DNA of 64,000 nucleotides from CAYVBE01 sp964572825 (GTDB lineage Bacteria > Planctomycetota > Brocadiia > SM23-32): the NCBI GenBank assembly GCA_964572825.1, contig CAZNGS010000005.1, forward strand, positions 41,784 through 105,783. Direction: 5' to 3'. The position numbers were made by a program, and so were the translations under genes. The notes beneath the pieces are model-generated. The model was not told the origin of the DNA and did no database searches. It was given only the letters and a program-made list of their open reading frames with translations. Positions 41,126 through 50,247 of this stretch are shown one piece after another. Within the stretch, counting starts at the first letter, position 1. Each line of letters opens with the position of its first letter.

Positions 41126-43507
41126 ATCTCCGTTGCTTTCCGGGGAACCCCATTTCGGCGTGGAGATCGTTCGCTCAACCGGCAGTATCTCAGCTTCGGG
41201 CGGCACATCGCCCGTGTAAAGGAGCACCTGCTCGCCTTTCCTCAGGTCTACCTCGACGATCCCGTCACCCCGATCGACAACCTCGAATGCACGGTCTCCG
41301 TTGGTCTTCACTGGCCCCTCGAGTGAATGACGGATGCGGCTGGTCTCGCCGGCTTCGCTCTCGATACGGACCCATCGGGTTTCCCCGTCCTCGCGGCAGG
41401 CGCTCACCAGGAAGGCGCCGGGCAGGCGGAAGCGGTGAAACACCACCTCTTTCCACCGCTCGGGCGTGGCCGGGAAGACGTGGATCACGCCGTCGCGTTC
41501 CTGCAGCAGGAGGTCCATCAGGATGCGCGCTCCGAACAGGGGCGTCTCGTTGATCGGCGCCGCCGTGTACATGTGGGCGACTGAGGAGCGGTCCTGCATG
41601 CTGTCCAGGGCGTTCTGGAAGTGCTTGTGCGCGTTTTCCCCGTCATCCAGGACGGCGTAAAGGCCGGCGGTGCCGAAGTCCGGCCAGGCGTTGCCGGGGA
41701 TATTCCCCCCGGCATGTAGCGTCCGGTCCCAGTGTTCCACGGACCTGCGCGCCAGTTCGGCACGGGGTGAGGTTCCGTGCAGCTCACGGATGGGCCAGAT
41801 GCCGATGAGGTGCGAGAAATGGCGGTGGGGCTTATCGTAGCTCTGGCCCTCGCCGATCATGATCCCCTCCGCGGGGTCGGTGTGGTAGTCGACCAGTTTC
41901 TCCAGGATCTCCCGGCAGCGGGACGTCATGCCCTGATGCTCCTGCAGGCGTGCCTCGGCCTCGATGATCAGGCGGCAGAGGGCGCGCGTGGCCGCGATCT
42001 CGTAAGAGAGGTCGGGAGCGGAGCTGTATTCGGGGTTGCGGTTCCTGGGCAGGTGGTAGCGTCCGCCTTTCTCGATGAAGTTGGTCTGGATGTGCCGGAG
42101 GTTGCCCACCATCAACGGATAGAGCTTCTGCCGCAGGTGGCGGGGGTCGCGCACCGAGTCGTAGATCTCCCACGCGTCGAACAGGGCCTATGCCAGGTTG
42201 GCATTGTTCCGGATGGATCGCCCGGCCGAGAGGAGGTCCAGCCCACCGCGGTCCCCGATGGTGTAGCGTGGCGGGCTGGCGTCCTCTGCGCGGGCGTTTC
42301 TCGCCAGGTTCTCCCGGTGTTTCCACAGTCCGTTGACCATGGAGAAGCCGAGCCGGGGATGATTGGACTTGTGGAACGGGGTGTAGGCGCCCTGCTGGTT
42401 CCAGTTCCACCAGATGCCCGGCCAGCGTACCGCGGGAATGTCGTCCTTCCAGTGCCGATGATTCCAGGGGAAGGCGGGCCCGGACAGGTCCACCATCGGC
42501 CCCTCCTCCCGTACGGTCGCCCCCATGCGATAGACCTGCAGCCAGAAGTACTGTTCGGCGCGGGGGTCTGGCAGGGAGAGGAAGCTTTTCGACATGAAAT
42601 CGTGCCACCAGGAACGGGCCTCCTCTCTCAAACGCCGCGGGCCGACGTTGGCTGCCTGCAGCACCTCGGCGATGGCCGTGTCGGCGGTCGTCCGTCCGGG
42701 GCGGGAGAACGCCTGGCTTATGAGAACGGTTCGGGCGTCACCTTCTCCTATCACTTTCCAGGCGGTGGCGTTCTGGGCGTTGCCCTCCCCCTGGGTGCCG
42801 TAGGCCTCGTCTTCGGGCAGCTCCTGGATACTGACAGGCACGCCGCGGCGTCGCTTCTGGTACTGCGGCGGATACGGAGGAGTCTCGATGGACCGGTTCT
42901 CCCCCAGCCGGAGGCTGTGGGCCCGGTCAGGATGCCAGCTCCAGGTGCCGTCCGTCCAGGTCGGCAGTCCCGAGATTTCCACGACCAGCACGTCCCTCTC
43001 CGGGTGGATGAACGCCCGGACGTGACCCGACCGATCCTCGACGGAGAATTCGAAGCGGTACTCGCCGTCCCACAGGTCCAGCCGCGTCTCGTGAAACTGG
43101 ATGGTTTCCGGCAGCTTTAGCCGGAAGCGCCCGTTGGGCAGGCGTCCGCGGGCCGTCACTCCCGGGTCTTTCGCCGAGACCGAACCGATCTGTCGCCGGT
43201 CGTAGGCGTCCATCCGGGTGACGGGAAAGACCAGTTCGTCGGACTCCTCGTCATAGTAGGCGTAGACCCCCATGGAGCCGTTGCCGGCGTAGGGGGCGTC
43301 ACTCCACCGGGTCGGCGGGTCGGTCCAGACCACGGCGTTGCGTTCCATGAATTCGGACCAGTCTATAGTTGCGGCCCGGCACGTAAACGGCAAAGCTAAG
43401 GCGGCGGTGATGGCAGTTGCGGCGGCTAGTCTGCAGATGAACTGTGTTGCTTGCACACTTACTTTTCTTCCTTTTCTGGGTGGTCCTTTGGGAGGAGTCA
43501 AGATCAC
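41123..43507 (-). pseudogene. GH95-like glycoside hydrolase interrupted by one in-frame amber codon
   Basis: A 794-codon reading frame is intact except for a single TAG at 42188-42190; there is no frameshift, and homologous-looking sequence continues directly on both sides (NNANLA before, ALFDAWEIYD after). The N-terminus has a secretion signal (AAATAITAALALPFTCRA). Family-like blocks are RWSDAPYAGNGSMGVYAYYD, PWNHRHWKDDIPAVRWPG, NIPGNAWPDFGTAGLYAVLD and the late INETPLFGARILMDLLLQ with VFPATPERWKEV. Such enzymes release alpha-linked fucose or galactose from polysaccharides. It may be a fresh pseudogene, a readthrough gene or carry a sequencing error. The decayed sulfatase downstream supports loss of the locus. 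Confidence 0.8.
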
Positions 43508-43526
43508 AGCCTCTTCCCGTCTGCCG

Positions 43527-44498
43527 TCAGAGTAGGGCCGGGGCGGTGCGCAGCCAGAGCGACGAGACGGCCATCAGAAGCGTGAGGGCGCCGACCGACA
43601 CTGCGGCAGCGATGTCCCCCCAGCGGGCGGCGGGGACCGTGCGGAACGCCGTGGCCGGCTTCTTCTCCAGCCGGTCGATCTCCTGGAAGGCCCGCTGCAG
43701 GGCCCGGGCTCCGTCCGCCCGCAGGTAGACGCCCTCAGTCGCCGTTGCCAGCTCCCGCAGCGTTGTCTCGTCCAGGGGATAATCCTTCATCTCCATGCGC
43801 ACCCGGCCGGAGGGCATGCGCGCCGGGACGGGCACCGGTTCCTCACCGCCCACGCCGATGGCGTAGATCCTGACGTCGCGTTCCGCCGCCGCCCGGGCCG
43901 CATCCTGCGGAGACACGTCCCCGGCGGTGTTCTGCCCGTCGCTGAGGAGCACCAGGGCGCCGCCGCGGTCCAGGCGGGCCACGGCGAGGGCGATTCCCGT
44001 TCCCAGGGCGGTTCGGTTCCCCGCCACCCCCGGGCGCAGGTAAGCGAGCAGCCGACGGGCGATCCCGCGGTCGAAGGTCAGCGGGCATTGTGTCAGGGCC
44101 CGGCTGCCGAACCCGACGATGCCGACGCGGTCGCCTTCGCGGGCCTCAAGGAACTGTCCCGCCAGACGCAACGCCGCATCCAGTCGGCTGACCGGCCGAC
44201 CTTCGAGCTCGAAGTCCATGCCCTTCATGCTCTCGCTCAGGTCGATGGCCAGGACGATGTCCCGGGCCATCCGCCTGTCCGGCTCTTGACGCAGTCCCAT
44301 GTGCGGGCCGGCGGCGGCGATCACACACCCGGCGAACGCCAGGGCGGCCAGGGCTCCGGGAATCCAGAGCAGACGCACGCGCAGGGAGTGATACTGCTCT
44401 GTCAGAGTCGGCGGCAGGGCCAGCTTCGCTCGCCGTCGGCGGCTGTGCAGGAGCAGCAGCAGTAGAAGTGCCAGGGCCAGGGGATGCTCCAGACCCAT
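43527..44498 (-). CDS. von Willebrand factor A domain membrane protein (BatA-like)
   Basis: A 323-residue protein with an N-terminal hydrophobic helix and a second helix (about 40-60), then a vWA domain with the MIDAS motif VLAIDLSESM, and ligand regions around VGIVGFGS and LLSDGQNTAGD. A C-terminal membrane helix lies at about 295-318. This is the BatA/BatB architecture found in aerotolerance-type operons with MoxR ATPases. The ATG at 44498 has a GGAGG site and starts just after the stop of the preceding gene, so the two are co-transcribed. No MoxR or DUF58 gene is adjacent. Role in envelope stress is inferred. Confidence 0.85.
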   Translation of the reverse strand: MGLEHPLALALLLLLLLHSRRRRAKLALPPTLTEQYHSLRVRLLWIPGALAALAFAGCVIAAAGPHMGLRQEPDRRMARDIVLAIDLSESMKGMDFELEGRPVSRLDAALRLAGQFLEAREGDRVGIVGFGSRALTQCPLTFDRGIARRLLAYLRPGVAGNRTALGTGIALAVARLDRGGALVLLSDGQNTAGDVSPQDAARAAAERDVRIYAIGVGGEEPVPVPARMPSGRVRMEMKDYPLDETTLRELATATEGVYLRADGARALQRAFQEIDRLEKKPATAFRTVPAARWGDIAAAVSVGALTLLMAVSSLWLRTAPALL

Positions 44499-44499
44499 C

Positions 44500-45072
44500 T
44501 CAGCATCCTCCCTCTTCCGGGTCGGCCGGTTGGCCTTCGCGGGCGTCGCGCAGGCCGCGCAGGATTTCCAGAACGAGCTGCCGGTCCGCTTCCCGCTTTT
44601 CACCTTCAACCGGTGCGGCGGCGTAGAGGGCCTGCTCGGCGCGGTTGCAGAACCCGTGCCACCGCCGCACGGCCCCCGGTCCGTCCGTGAGCCCCGGCGG
44701 TTCCAACGCGGCCAGCTCGCGGGGCGTCAGCGTGCGCGGGTGAGCCTCCGTCTGCCGGTCCAGCGCGTCCCGGACGGCGTCCAGCAGCCGGGCATAGAGT
44801 TCGGGGGTCTCCAGCCCGGCAAGGTCCTGCATACGCGCCGGGGCGGGCTGCCGAAGGTGTCGGGCCGTAGCTCGCCGCCTGCGCCGCCACAGAAAGTGAG
44901 CCCCCACGGCAACGAATCCCACGCCCACACCGGCCGCGATGAGACGTCGGACGGGCAGCCCCTGGTGCTCCAGCTCCATGGGGGGCAGAGGGCCCTTGAT
45001 GTCCATCTCAACGCCCGCGGCCGCCGGCGCAAAGACGCCCACCGCGATGCCCAGGGCGACGAGCCATTGCAT
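44500..45072 (-). CDS. Bat-operon-type membrane protein (DUF4381-like)
   Basis: A 190-residue protein with a cleavable-looking N-terminal signal (WLVALGIAVGVFAPAAAG), a short linker, a central membrane helix (about 44-62) followed by a run of arginines, and a cytoplasmic helical domain (about 80-185). This layout and its position before a vWA gene match DUF4381-type proteins of Bat operons. The ATG at 45072 has a GGGAGA site and lies about 40 bases after a promoter. The function is unknown; partner of the vWA protein is the natural inference. Confidence 0.65.
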   Translation of the reverse strand: MQWLVALGIAVGVFAPAAAGVEMDIKGPLPPMELEHQGLPVRRLIAAGVGVGFVAVGAHFLWRRRRRATARHLRQPAPARMQDLAGLETPELYARLLDAVRDALDRQTEAHPRTLTPRELAALEPPGLTDGPGAVRRWHGFCNRAEQALYAAAPVEGEKREADRQLVLEILRGLRDAREGQPADPEEGGC

Positions 45073-45111
45073 GCCGTTCTCCCTTGTGCGTTTTTGGTGG
45101 TTCCGCACAGA

Positions 45112-45140
45112 AGTGTACGCGCCGGGCGCCCGGTCTGCAA
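45112..45140 (-). promoter_or_regulatory. sigma70-type promoter for the vWA operon
   Basis: On the minus strand TTGCAG (45140-45135), 17-base spacer, TACACT (45117-45112), 40 bases before the ATG. Confidence 0.55.
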
Positions 45141-45153
45141 GCCACCGCAGCGG

Positions 45154-45182
45154 TTGGATTCGGGGCAGCAATGCGATATATT
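45154..45182 (+). promoter_or_regulatory. putative promoter for the ECF sigma/anti-sigma operon
   Basis: TTGGAT at 45154-45159, 17-base spacer, TATATT at 45177-45182. The start point would fall near 45189, so the GTG at 45197 would have almost no leader, which favours the ATG at 45248. Confidence 0.45.
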
Positions 45183-45247
45183 GACCGCCGGATGTTGTGA
45201 ACGCGAACAAAACCCGCCTCAGCCCGTCTAATAGCGTGAGAAAGCCG

Positions 45248-45835
45248 ATGGGCGAAGCCGCCCTCAGCGATGCGGAACTGGTTCGTCGCGGCCGTAAAGG
45301 CGACGTGGAGGCGTTCGGACAGCTCGTGGAGCGCCACCAGGACTACATCTACAACGCGGTCTTTCACCTGGTAAGCGACGAGCACGACGCGGAGGACCTG
45401 GCGCAGGACGTTTTCGTGAGCGCCTTTGACAACCTGGAGCGTTTCGAGGGCCGGGCGAAGTTCACCACCTGGCTCTACGGCATCATGCTCAACACGGTGC
45501 GCAGCTTCTGGAGGCGCACGGGGAGGCACACGGTGTTCAGCCTGCAGAGCTCTCGGGAAGACGACGATGGGCCACAGCCCGAACTGGAGGACGAGGCCGA
45601 CGGGCCCGTGCGCAGGGCGCTCCGGCATGAGGACGTCGAGGTGGTCAGAGAGGCGATAAGCGGCCTGGAGGAGGACCTGCGGGAGATACTGGTCCTGCGG
45701 GACATACAGGGGTTGTCGTACAAAGAGTTGACGGAAGTGCTGGAACTGCCCGCGGGGACGGTCAAAAGCAGGCTCCACCGGGCCCGCGGGGAACTGAAGG
45801 ACGAACTTCAACCGTACTACGAAGCGAAGCTATGA
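45248..45835 (+). CDS. ECF-type RNA polymerase sigma factor
   Basis: A group 4 sigma factor of 195 residues (212 from an upstream GTG). Region 2 is GQLVERHQDYIYNAVFHLV through DAEDLAQDVFVSAFDNL and TTWLYGIMLN. Region 4 is REILVLRDIQGLSYKELTEV with the helix-turn-helix recognition part PAGTVKSRLHRARGELK. An acidic linker joins them. Its stop overlaps the next gene (ATGA), which encodes a zinc-finger anti-sigma factor, the usual arrangement for envelope-stress ECF systems. The start at 45248 is chosen from the promoter position. Confidence 0.93.
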   Translation: MGEAALSDAELVRRGRKGDVEAFGQLVERHQDYIYNAVFHLVSDEHDAEDLAQDVFVSAFDNLERFEGRAKFTTWLYGIMLNTVRSFWRRTGRHTVFSLQSSREDDDGPQPELEDEADGPVRRALRHEDVEVVREAISGLEEDLREILVLRDIQGLSYKELTEVLELPAGTVKSRLHRARGELKDELQPYYEAKL

Positions 45836-46998
45836 AGGAAGAGTGCCACCGGTTGCGGAAGATGTTCTCCGGGCTCCTGGACGGGGAACTGGGCGACGCG
45901 GACCGGGCCGCCCTGGAGGCTCACTTGAAGGCCTGCGACGCGTGCCGGGAGGAGCTTGCGCTCTGGCGACGGACGCTGGAGGCAGTTTCGTCCCTGCCCA
46001 CGGTGGAGGCGCCGACCGGTTTCGCCGACCGGGTGGCGGCGCGTATCGAGCGGGGCGGCGCAGCCGGCCCGGGCAAGATCATAAAGTTCTGGAGCAAGGT
46101 CCTCCCCGTGGCGGCCATGTTCGTGCTGGTGAGCGGCCTGACGTTGCTGGCCGTCCGCAACGGGCTGTTCGAACGGAGCGCGCCGGGCGCACCCCGTGAG
46201 CGCCCGGAGGCACCGTCGGCAGCGGAGGCGAGAGGGGGCCGAGTCCGAGCCCGAGCCGCTGCGGACTTGCCGCCCGAGCAGCCAGCGGACGGCCCGGCCG
46301 GCGGCCGTGAGCGCCGGGGCGCCGGCCTCAGGATGGGGGAACAGGTCGGGGCTCCGCCTCGGGTGGCCGAACGAGAACTCGCCCTTTCCGCCCCGAAGAC
46401 GGGAGGGGAGGGCGCAGGATTGTCTCCGCGAAGGGATACGCTGGAATCCTACTACTTCGGTCGGGACAAGAAGCGCCTGGCCTTCCGGCAGGTCCCCGAG
46501 CCTGCCGCTCCCCGCAGCAGGCCCCAGCAGGTGCTGACCATGAACACCGACAGTCCCACGGAGCTCCTGCATCGCACGGTGAGAACCGCGAACGAGAATG
46601 GCCTGACGGTTGCCCTGGAACTGAGGGACGAACGCGCGGCCGACCTTTTCCTGGAGGTGCCCCGGGACGCCTACGACAGGCTGCTGCGGGAGCTGGCGGT
46701 TCTGCCGAAGCTCAAGGAGCAGCGCCTGGCGAACACCGAGGCGGCGCAGGGAGAGTTCTTCGACCTCGCGTTGAAGAACTACGTGCGCTACAGGGAGGCA
46801 GAGCGCAAGACCGGAGAGAGGAGGTCGGCGGCGGAGTCGGAAGAACGCCTCCGTGGAGCCCGCGAGGAGCTTGCGGAGATGAGAGCCGGCCAGGATGTCG
46901 AAGAAAAGGAACTGAGGGTCGAGGACCTGGGTGAGCGCGAACTCGACCGCTCGGACTCGATCACCCTCCAGGTGTCCATCGAGCCGGCCGAGGAATGA
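45832..46998 (+). CDS. zinc-binding anti-sigma factor with large C-terminal domain
   Basis: A 388-residue transmembrane regulator. The N-terminal anti-sigma domain has the HxxxCxxC zinc motif (AHLKACDACREE, about 30-40) and an upstream Cys5. A membrane helix (VLPVAAMFVLVSGLTLLAV, about 88-107) separates it from a disordered Pro/Glu/Arg segment and a C-terminal domain (about 230-388) with LELRDERAADLFLEVP and a long charged coiled coil ending QVSIEPAEE. Probably holds the preceding sigma factor inactive until an envelope signal arrives. Coupled to it by a four-base overlap. Confidence 0.85.
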   Translation: MKEECHRLRKMFSGLLDGELGDADRAALEAHLKACDACREELALWRRTLEAVSSLPTVEAPTGFADRVAARIERGGAAGPGKIIKFWSKVLPVAAMFVLVSGLTLLAVRNGLFERSAPGAPRERPEAPSAAEARGGRVRARAAADLPPEQPADGPAGGRERRGAGLRMGEQVGAPPRVAERELALSAPKTGGEGAGLSPRRDTLESYYFGRDKKRLAFRQVPEPAAPRSRPQQVLTMNTDSPTELLHRTVRTANENGLTVALELRDERAADLFLEVPRDAYDRLLRELAVLPKLKEQRLANTEAAQGEFFDLALKNYVRYREAERKTGERRSAAESEERLRGAREELAEMRAGQDVEEKELRVEDLGERELDRSDSITLQVSIEPAEE

Positions 46999-47014
46999 CC
47001 GCCACGCCGGCGGC

Positions 47015-47308
47015 TCACTTCCGGCGCAGCACCCAGCCCAGCAGGCAGCCGGGCGCCTCGTCCGGCGGCTGGGTGGCCATGAATTCCTTCTGTTTCTCCC
47101 GCGCGAGCATCTCCGCCACCAGCCCCTCGACGTGCTGATACCTCTCGAAAACGTCGGGGAACTCGCGCGCCAGCGAGAGCACCTTTTGTGCCTCCGCGCG
47201 CAACCGCTCGAACTTCCCGACGCCCCGCTCCAGGTAATCGGTCAGCCGCTGCTGCAGCTCTTTCAAGTGCTGCTCGAATTCCTGCGGGGAGAGAGAAGGG
47301 CCGCCCAT
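47015..47308 (-). CDS. hypothetical coiled-coil protein
   Basis: A 97-residue, highly helical protein (FEQHLKELQQRLTDYLERGV, FERLRAEAQKVLSLAREF) ending in a short hydrophobic and basic tail (CLLGWVLRRK). No family is recognised. It is convergent with the anti-sigma gene (16 bases between stops) and 26 bases downstream of the metallophosphoesterase gene, so it may be the last member of the hpt-ROK-phosphoesterase unit. Confidence 0.6.
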   Translation of the reverse strand: MGGPSLSPQEFEQHLKELQQRLTDYLERGVGKFERLRAEAQKVLSLAREFPDVFERYQHVEGLVAEMLAREKQKEFMATQPPDEAPGCLLGWVLRRK

Positions 47309-47334
47309 CAGTCGCTTTTCTCCAAGAGGGTTGC

Positions 47335-48207
47335 CTACTTTCGGGAGGAGACCTCCTGCTCCGATGGCTCGAACAGGTGCGTGCGGTGCTCGCCAGTGGA
47401 GAGGTCGAACTCCAGCAGGCGTTTGATCTCGTACTCACCGCCTACCACGAAGGCGTCCAGGTGCTCCCGCCGGACCCTGTCCGGCCCATGCCGGTGTCCG
47501 CAGAACACGTACCTTACCAGGGGAAGCCCCAGCAGCAGCACGCCCAGGCGCTCGGAGCCCATGTAGGCGCGGCAGAACTCGTGGGAGGTGTCCGCCGGTC
47601 CGTAGAGCAGCTCCCGGAAGGGCAGGTGATGCAGCACGGCCACCACCGTGTCCGCGGCGCCCTGGACGGCCTCGTAGTGGTCCTTCAGCTTCCCGATGCA
47701 GCGGCCCAGGAACTCGGCGTCCGAGTAAGGCCAGTCAATGAATCGCCCGTCGTTCCACGTGCAGATGCCGGGCAGTTCCTTGCGCTCGTACTGTTCCGTG
47801 GAGAGGCCCAGCGCGGGGTTGCGGAAGCTGTAGTCGTACCAGCCGATGTTGCCGATGAACGCGGTGCGGCCCAGCGTCACCGGTTTCCTGTCCAGCATGA
47901 CGAAACCGCGATCGGCGGCGATCCGCGGCAGCAGCACGCGGTATTTCTCCAGGCTGGAGGCGCCTTTCGCCCACAGGTCATGGTTGCCGGGCGTTACGAG
48001 CTTGAGGCCGTCGAACTGCTCGAACAGGCCCAGGCAGGCGTCGAACAAGTCCGGCGGTCCGTCCGCCACGTCACCGGCCAGGGCCAGGGCGTCGGCATCC
48101 GATCCGGAGGCGAACTCGGCCAGTTGGCGCGTGCATCCGTCGGCCGAGGCATAATTGCCGAAATGCAGGTCGGCGGTCACCATCAACCGTTGGGGTCGAG
48201 CGGTCAT
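47335..48207 (-). CDS. metallophosphoesterase
   Basis: A 290-residue calcineurin-like phosphoesterase with the full ligand set: VTADLHFGN (DxH), ALAGDVADG (GD), VTPGNHDLW (GNHD), VLHHLPFRE and VFCGHRHGPD (GHxH). It differs from the copy at 16651-17352 in length and spacing. Its ATG overlaps the stop of the ROK gene by four bases, so it is translated from the same message as the ROK protein and phosphoribosyltransferase. The substrate is unknown. Confidence 0.85.
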   Translation of the reverse strand: MTARPQRLMVTADLHFGNYASADGCTRQLAEFASGSDADALALAGDVADGPPDLFDACLGLFEQFDGLKLVTPGNHDLWAKGASSLEKYRVLLPRIAADRGFVMLDRKPVTLGRTAFIGNIGWYDYSFRNPALGLSTEQYERKELPGICTWNDGRFIDWPYSDAEFLGRCIGKLKDHYEAVQGAADTVVAVLHHLPFRELLYGPADTSHEFCRAYMGSERLGVLLLGLPLVRYVFCGHRHGPDRVRREHLDAFVVGGEYEIKRLLEFDLSTGEHRTHLFEPSEQEVSSRK

Positions 48208-49121
48208 GTTCCTTCTCGTTCGGCTTCGTCACCATTTCGATTCAGCACCAGCGCCGCCGCGCCAAGCATCCCCGCGGAATCGCCCAGCGAACCGGGCACA
48301 ATGCGCAGCCCCTCCCGGGTCATCGGGTCGATGTACTTGGTGGCCTCCGCCAGCAGGGCCTCCAGGAACAGGTCCGACGCCTTGACCATCGAGCCCCCCA
48401 GCACCAGCGCGTCGGGATCGGTCACGTTGCTCAAGAAGGCCACGGGCACGGCCAGGTCCCGGCCGAACTCCCGCCACGCCTCCCGAGCCTCCTCCCCGCC
48501 CGCGCGTGCCCGCGCGGCGATCTGCTCCGGCGCGGCGTCTTCGTGGGTGAGCTTCTTGTAATTGCGGGCCACGCCCCGGCCGCTGACCTTCTCCTCGACG
48601 TGGTCCCCGCAGTAGGGCGAACACCATATCTCGACTCCGGCCCCGTGCGCGCCCTCGTAGAGCCGGCCGCCCACCACCAGGAAGGCCCCCAGCCCGGTGC
48701 CCAGGGTCAGCCCGGCGCAGACCGCGGCGCCGATCCCGGCGCCGAAACGGGCCTCCGCCAGCCCGAAGCAGTTCGCATCGTTATTGAACACGACGGGCAG
48801 CCCCAGGGCTTCGGAAAGCCGCTGCACGATGGGGAACCCGTGCAGCGTGGGCAGATTGACGGGGCTGATCAGCTCCCCTTTCCGTAAATCCATGGGCCCG
48901 GGCGAGCCCAGGCCTGCGCCGCAGACCTCGGAGGGTTGCAGGCCGGCCTCCTGCAGGGCGGCGCGCGCAGCCGAGGCAATGTTCTCCAGCACGGCAGAGG
49001 CCGGCCGGTCCGCCTGCGTGGGAAGCAGAGCTTCCCCCAGCGTCTCCCCAGCCGGGGAGACCGCGCCGGCCCGTATCTTCGTGCCGCCCAGGTCGATGCC
49101 GATTCCGGGGCGTGCGGTCAC
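48204..49121 (-). CDS. ROK-family sugar kinase
   Basis: A 305-residue ROK protein, probably a glucokinase or other hexose kinase. The phosphate-1 motif is GIGIDLGGTKIRAG and the sugar-binding stretch is NDANCFGLAEARFGAG. The ROK signature GRLYEGAHGAGVE is followed by a zinc-like WCSPYCGDHVEEKVSGRG, which departs from the usual CxCGxxGC by lacking the spacing, so the zinc site may be altered. No N-terminal helix-turn-helix, so not a NagC-type repressor. The GTG at 49121 has an AAGGAGGAG site and overlaps the hpt stop by four bases. Confidence 0.88.
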   Translation of the reverse strand: MTARPGIGIDLGGTKIRAGAVSPAGETLGEALLPTQADRPASAVLENIASAARAALQEAGLQPSEVCGAGLGSPGPMDLRKGELISPVNLPTLHGFPIVQRLSEALGLPVVFNNDANCFGLAEARFGAGIGAAVCAGLTLGTGLGAFLVVGGRLYEGAHGAGVEIWCSPYCGDHVEEKVSGRGVARNYKKLTHEDAAPEQIAARARAGGEEAREAWREFGRDLAVPVAFLSNVTDPDALVLGGSMVKASDLFLEALLAEATKYIDPMTREGLRIVPGSLGDSAGMLGAAALVLNRNGDEAEREGT

Positions 49122-49687
49122 GCTTCCGCTCCTCCTTGATCCGGCGTGTCGGGATTGTATTCGGCCACGTAGGGCAGATGCCGCCAGCGATTGGCGTGGT
49201 CCAGACCGTAGCCGACCACGAAGACGTCCGGTATCTGCAGCCCCGTGTAGTCCACGGTCACCGGCACGTCGCGCGCTCGCCGCTTGCTCAGCAGCACGCA
49301 GGTGCGCAGGGAAGCCGGGCGATGCTCGTGGATCCGTTCCTGCAGGGCGGCCAGGGTCCGTCCGGTGTCCAGCACGCAGTCCAGCAGCAGCACGTGCCGT
49401 CTGCTCACGGGCAGCGCGCCCAGGTTGTCCAGCACCGCCACCTCCCGCCGGCGCGTGCCGTCGTAGCTGCGGACCTTGACGAACTCTATCTCCGTGGGCA
49501 CGGGCAGGTGGCGGATGAGGTCCGCCAGGAAGATCACCGCGCCCTTGAGCACGGCCACGATCACCAGGGCCGACTCGTCGGGATGGTCCGCCGCCACGGC
49601 CGTCGCCAGGGACCGTACGGCCTCCTGGATGCGCTTTCGCGAAACTACCTGGGTGAATCCGGGAAAGCGGGCCGGTTCCTGGGCCAT
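49118..49687 (-). CDS. hpt: hypoxanthine(-guanine) phosphoribosyltransferase
   Basis: Purine-salvage enzyme of 189 residues converting hypoxanthine or guanine and PRPP to nucleotide. Features are VIVAVLKGAVIFLADLIRHL at the N-terminus, VRSYDGTRRRE, the PRPP loop region LLLDCVLDTGRTLAAL, and the C-terminal purine-binding IPDVFVVGYGLD. The usual acidic pair before IDTG (ED) is DC here, a mild departure. ATG 49687 is preferred to a TTG further upstream. It heads the overlapping hpt-ROK-metallophosphoesterase set. Confidence 0.9.
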   Translation of the reverse strand: MAQEPARFPGFTQVVSRKRIQEAVRSLATAVAADHPDESALVIVAVLKGAVIFLADLIRHLPVPTEIEFVKVRSYDGTRRREVAVLDNLGALPVSRRHVLLLDCVLDTGRTLAALQERIHEHRPASLRTCVLLSKRRARDVPVTVDYTGLQIPDVFVVGYGLDHANRWRHLPYVAEYNPDTPDQGGAEA

Positions 49688-49772
49688 CGGCTGTCCCCGC
49701 CTGGGATGACGTGACGTCTCCGGCAAGGTTAACGCAATGGCCGCTGATGGGCAAGGGAACGGATGGGGGGAT

Positions 49773-50210
49773 TCAGGTCAGGCGTCCGCGGGGCCTCATC
49801 CCGTCGGTGAAAGCACCCCTCTGATAGGTTATCAGGGCCGCCCAATCCTCCTCTTCGTCCGCCGGCAGGAATTCCACGTTCGTCACGCGGGCGCCGTTGA
49901 GTTTCTCCAGCTTGCGGTTGACCCGGCGGACCAGTTCGGACCGGCTGGGAGCGGAGATACTGGCAACCCTGGTGCTCTGGCCTTTGCCACCGCGGTCGTA
50001 TTGAGCGAGCTGCTGGATGATCCCGTGGATAAGCCACAGATGGGTCAGGTACTTGTCCCGTATCTCCTGGGGGAACGGCGAGTAGGAATAGGGGTCGAAC
50101 AGGGACTCGATGTCTTCCTCGTGGTTGCGCAGCTCCTCGAAAAGCTCTTCACGCAGGCGATTCTGAATCGCCGCCAGCTTCCGGGCGAGTTCGGCCGGAT
50201 CGTTCAGCAT
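49773..50210 (-). CDS. hypothetical protein
   Basis: A 145-residue soluble helical protein (LARKLAAIQNRLREELFEEL) with a conserved-looking central block (LFDPYSYSPFPQEIRDKYLT, HLWLIHGIIQQLAQYD) and a C-terminal beta segment (VTNVEFLPADEEEDWAALIT). I recognise no family. The ATG at 50210 follows a perfect consensus-spaced promoter, which shows that longer upstream starts are wrong. Single-gene unit upstream of hpt. Confidence 0.65.
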   Translation of the reverse strand: MLNDPAELARKLAAIQNRLREELFEELRNHEEDIESLFDPYSYSPFPQEIRDKYLTHLWLIHGIIQQLAQYDRGGKGQSTRVASISAPSRSELVRRVNRKLEKLNGARVTNVEFLPADEEEDWAALITYQRGAFTDGMRPRGRLT

Positions 50211-50247
50211 ACGCAGGCACGCTCCCAGACACAGTGAACCTCGTACT

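Noticed and set aside
41123..43507. Pyrrolysine or other stop-codon recoding at the GH95 amber codon
   Set aside because: Other genes here (for example yajC and the phosphatase at 26917) end in TAG, and no suppressor or pyl genes are visible, so recoding is not claimed, only listed as testable.
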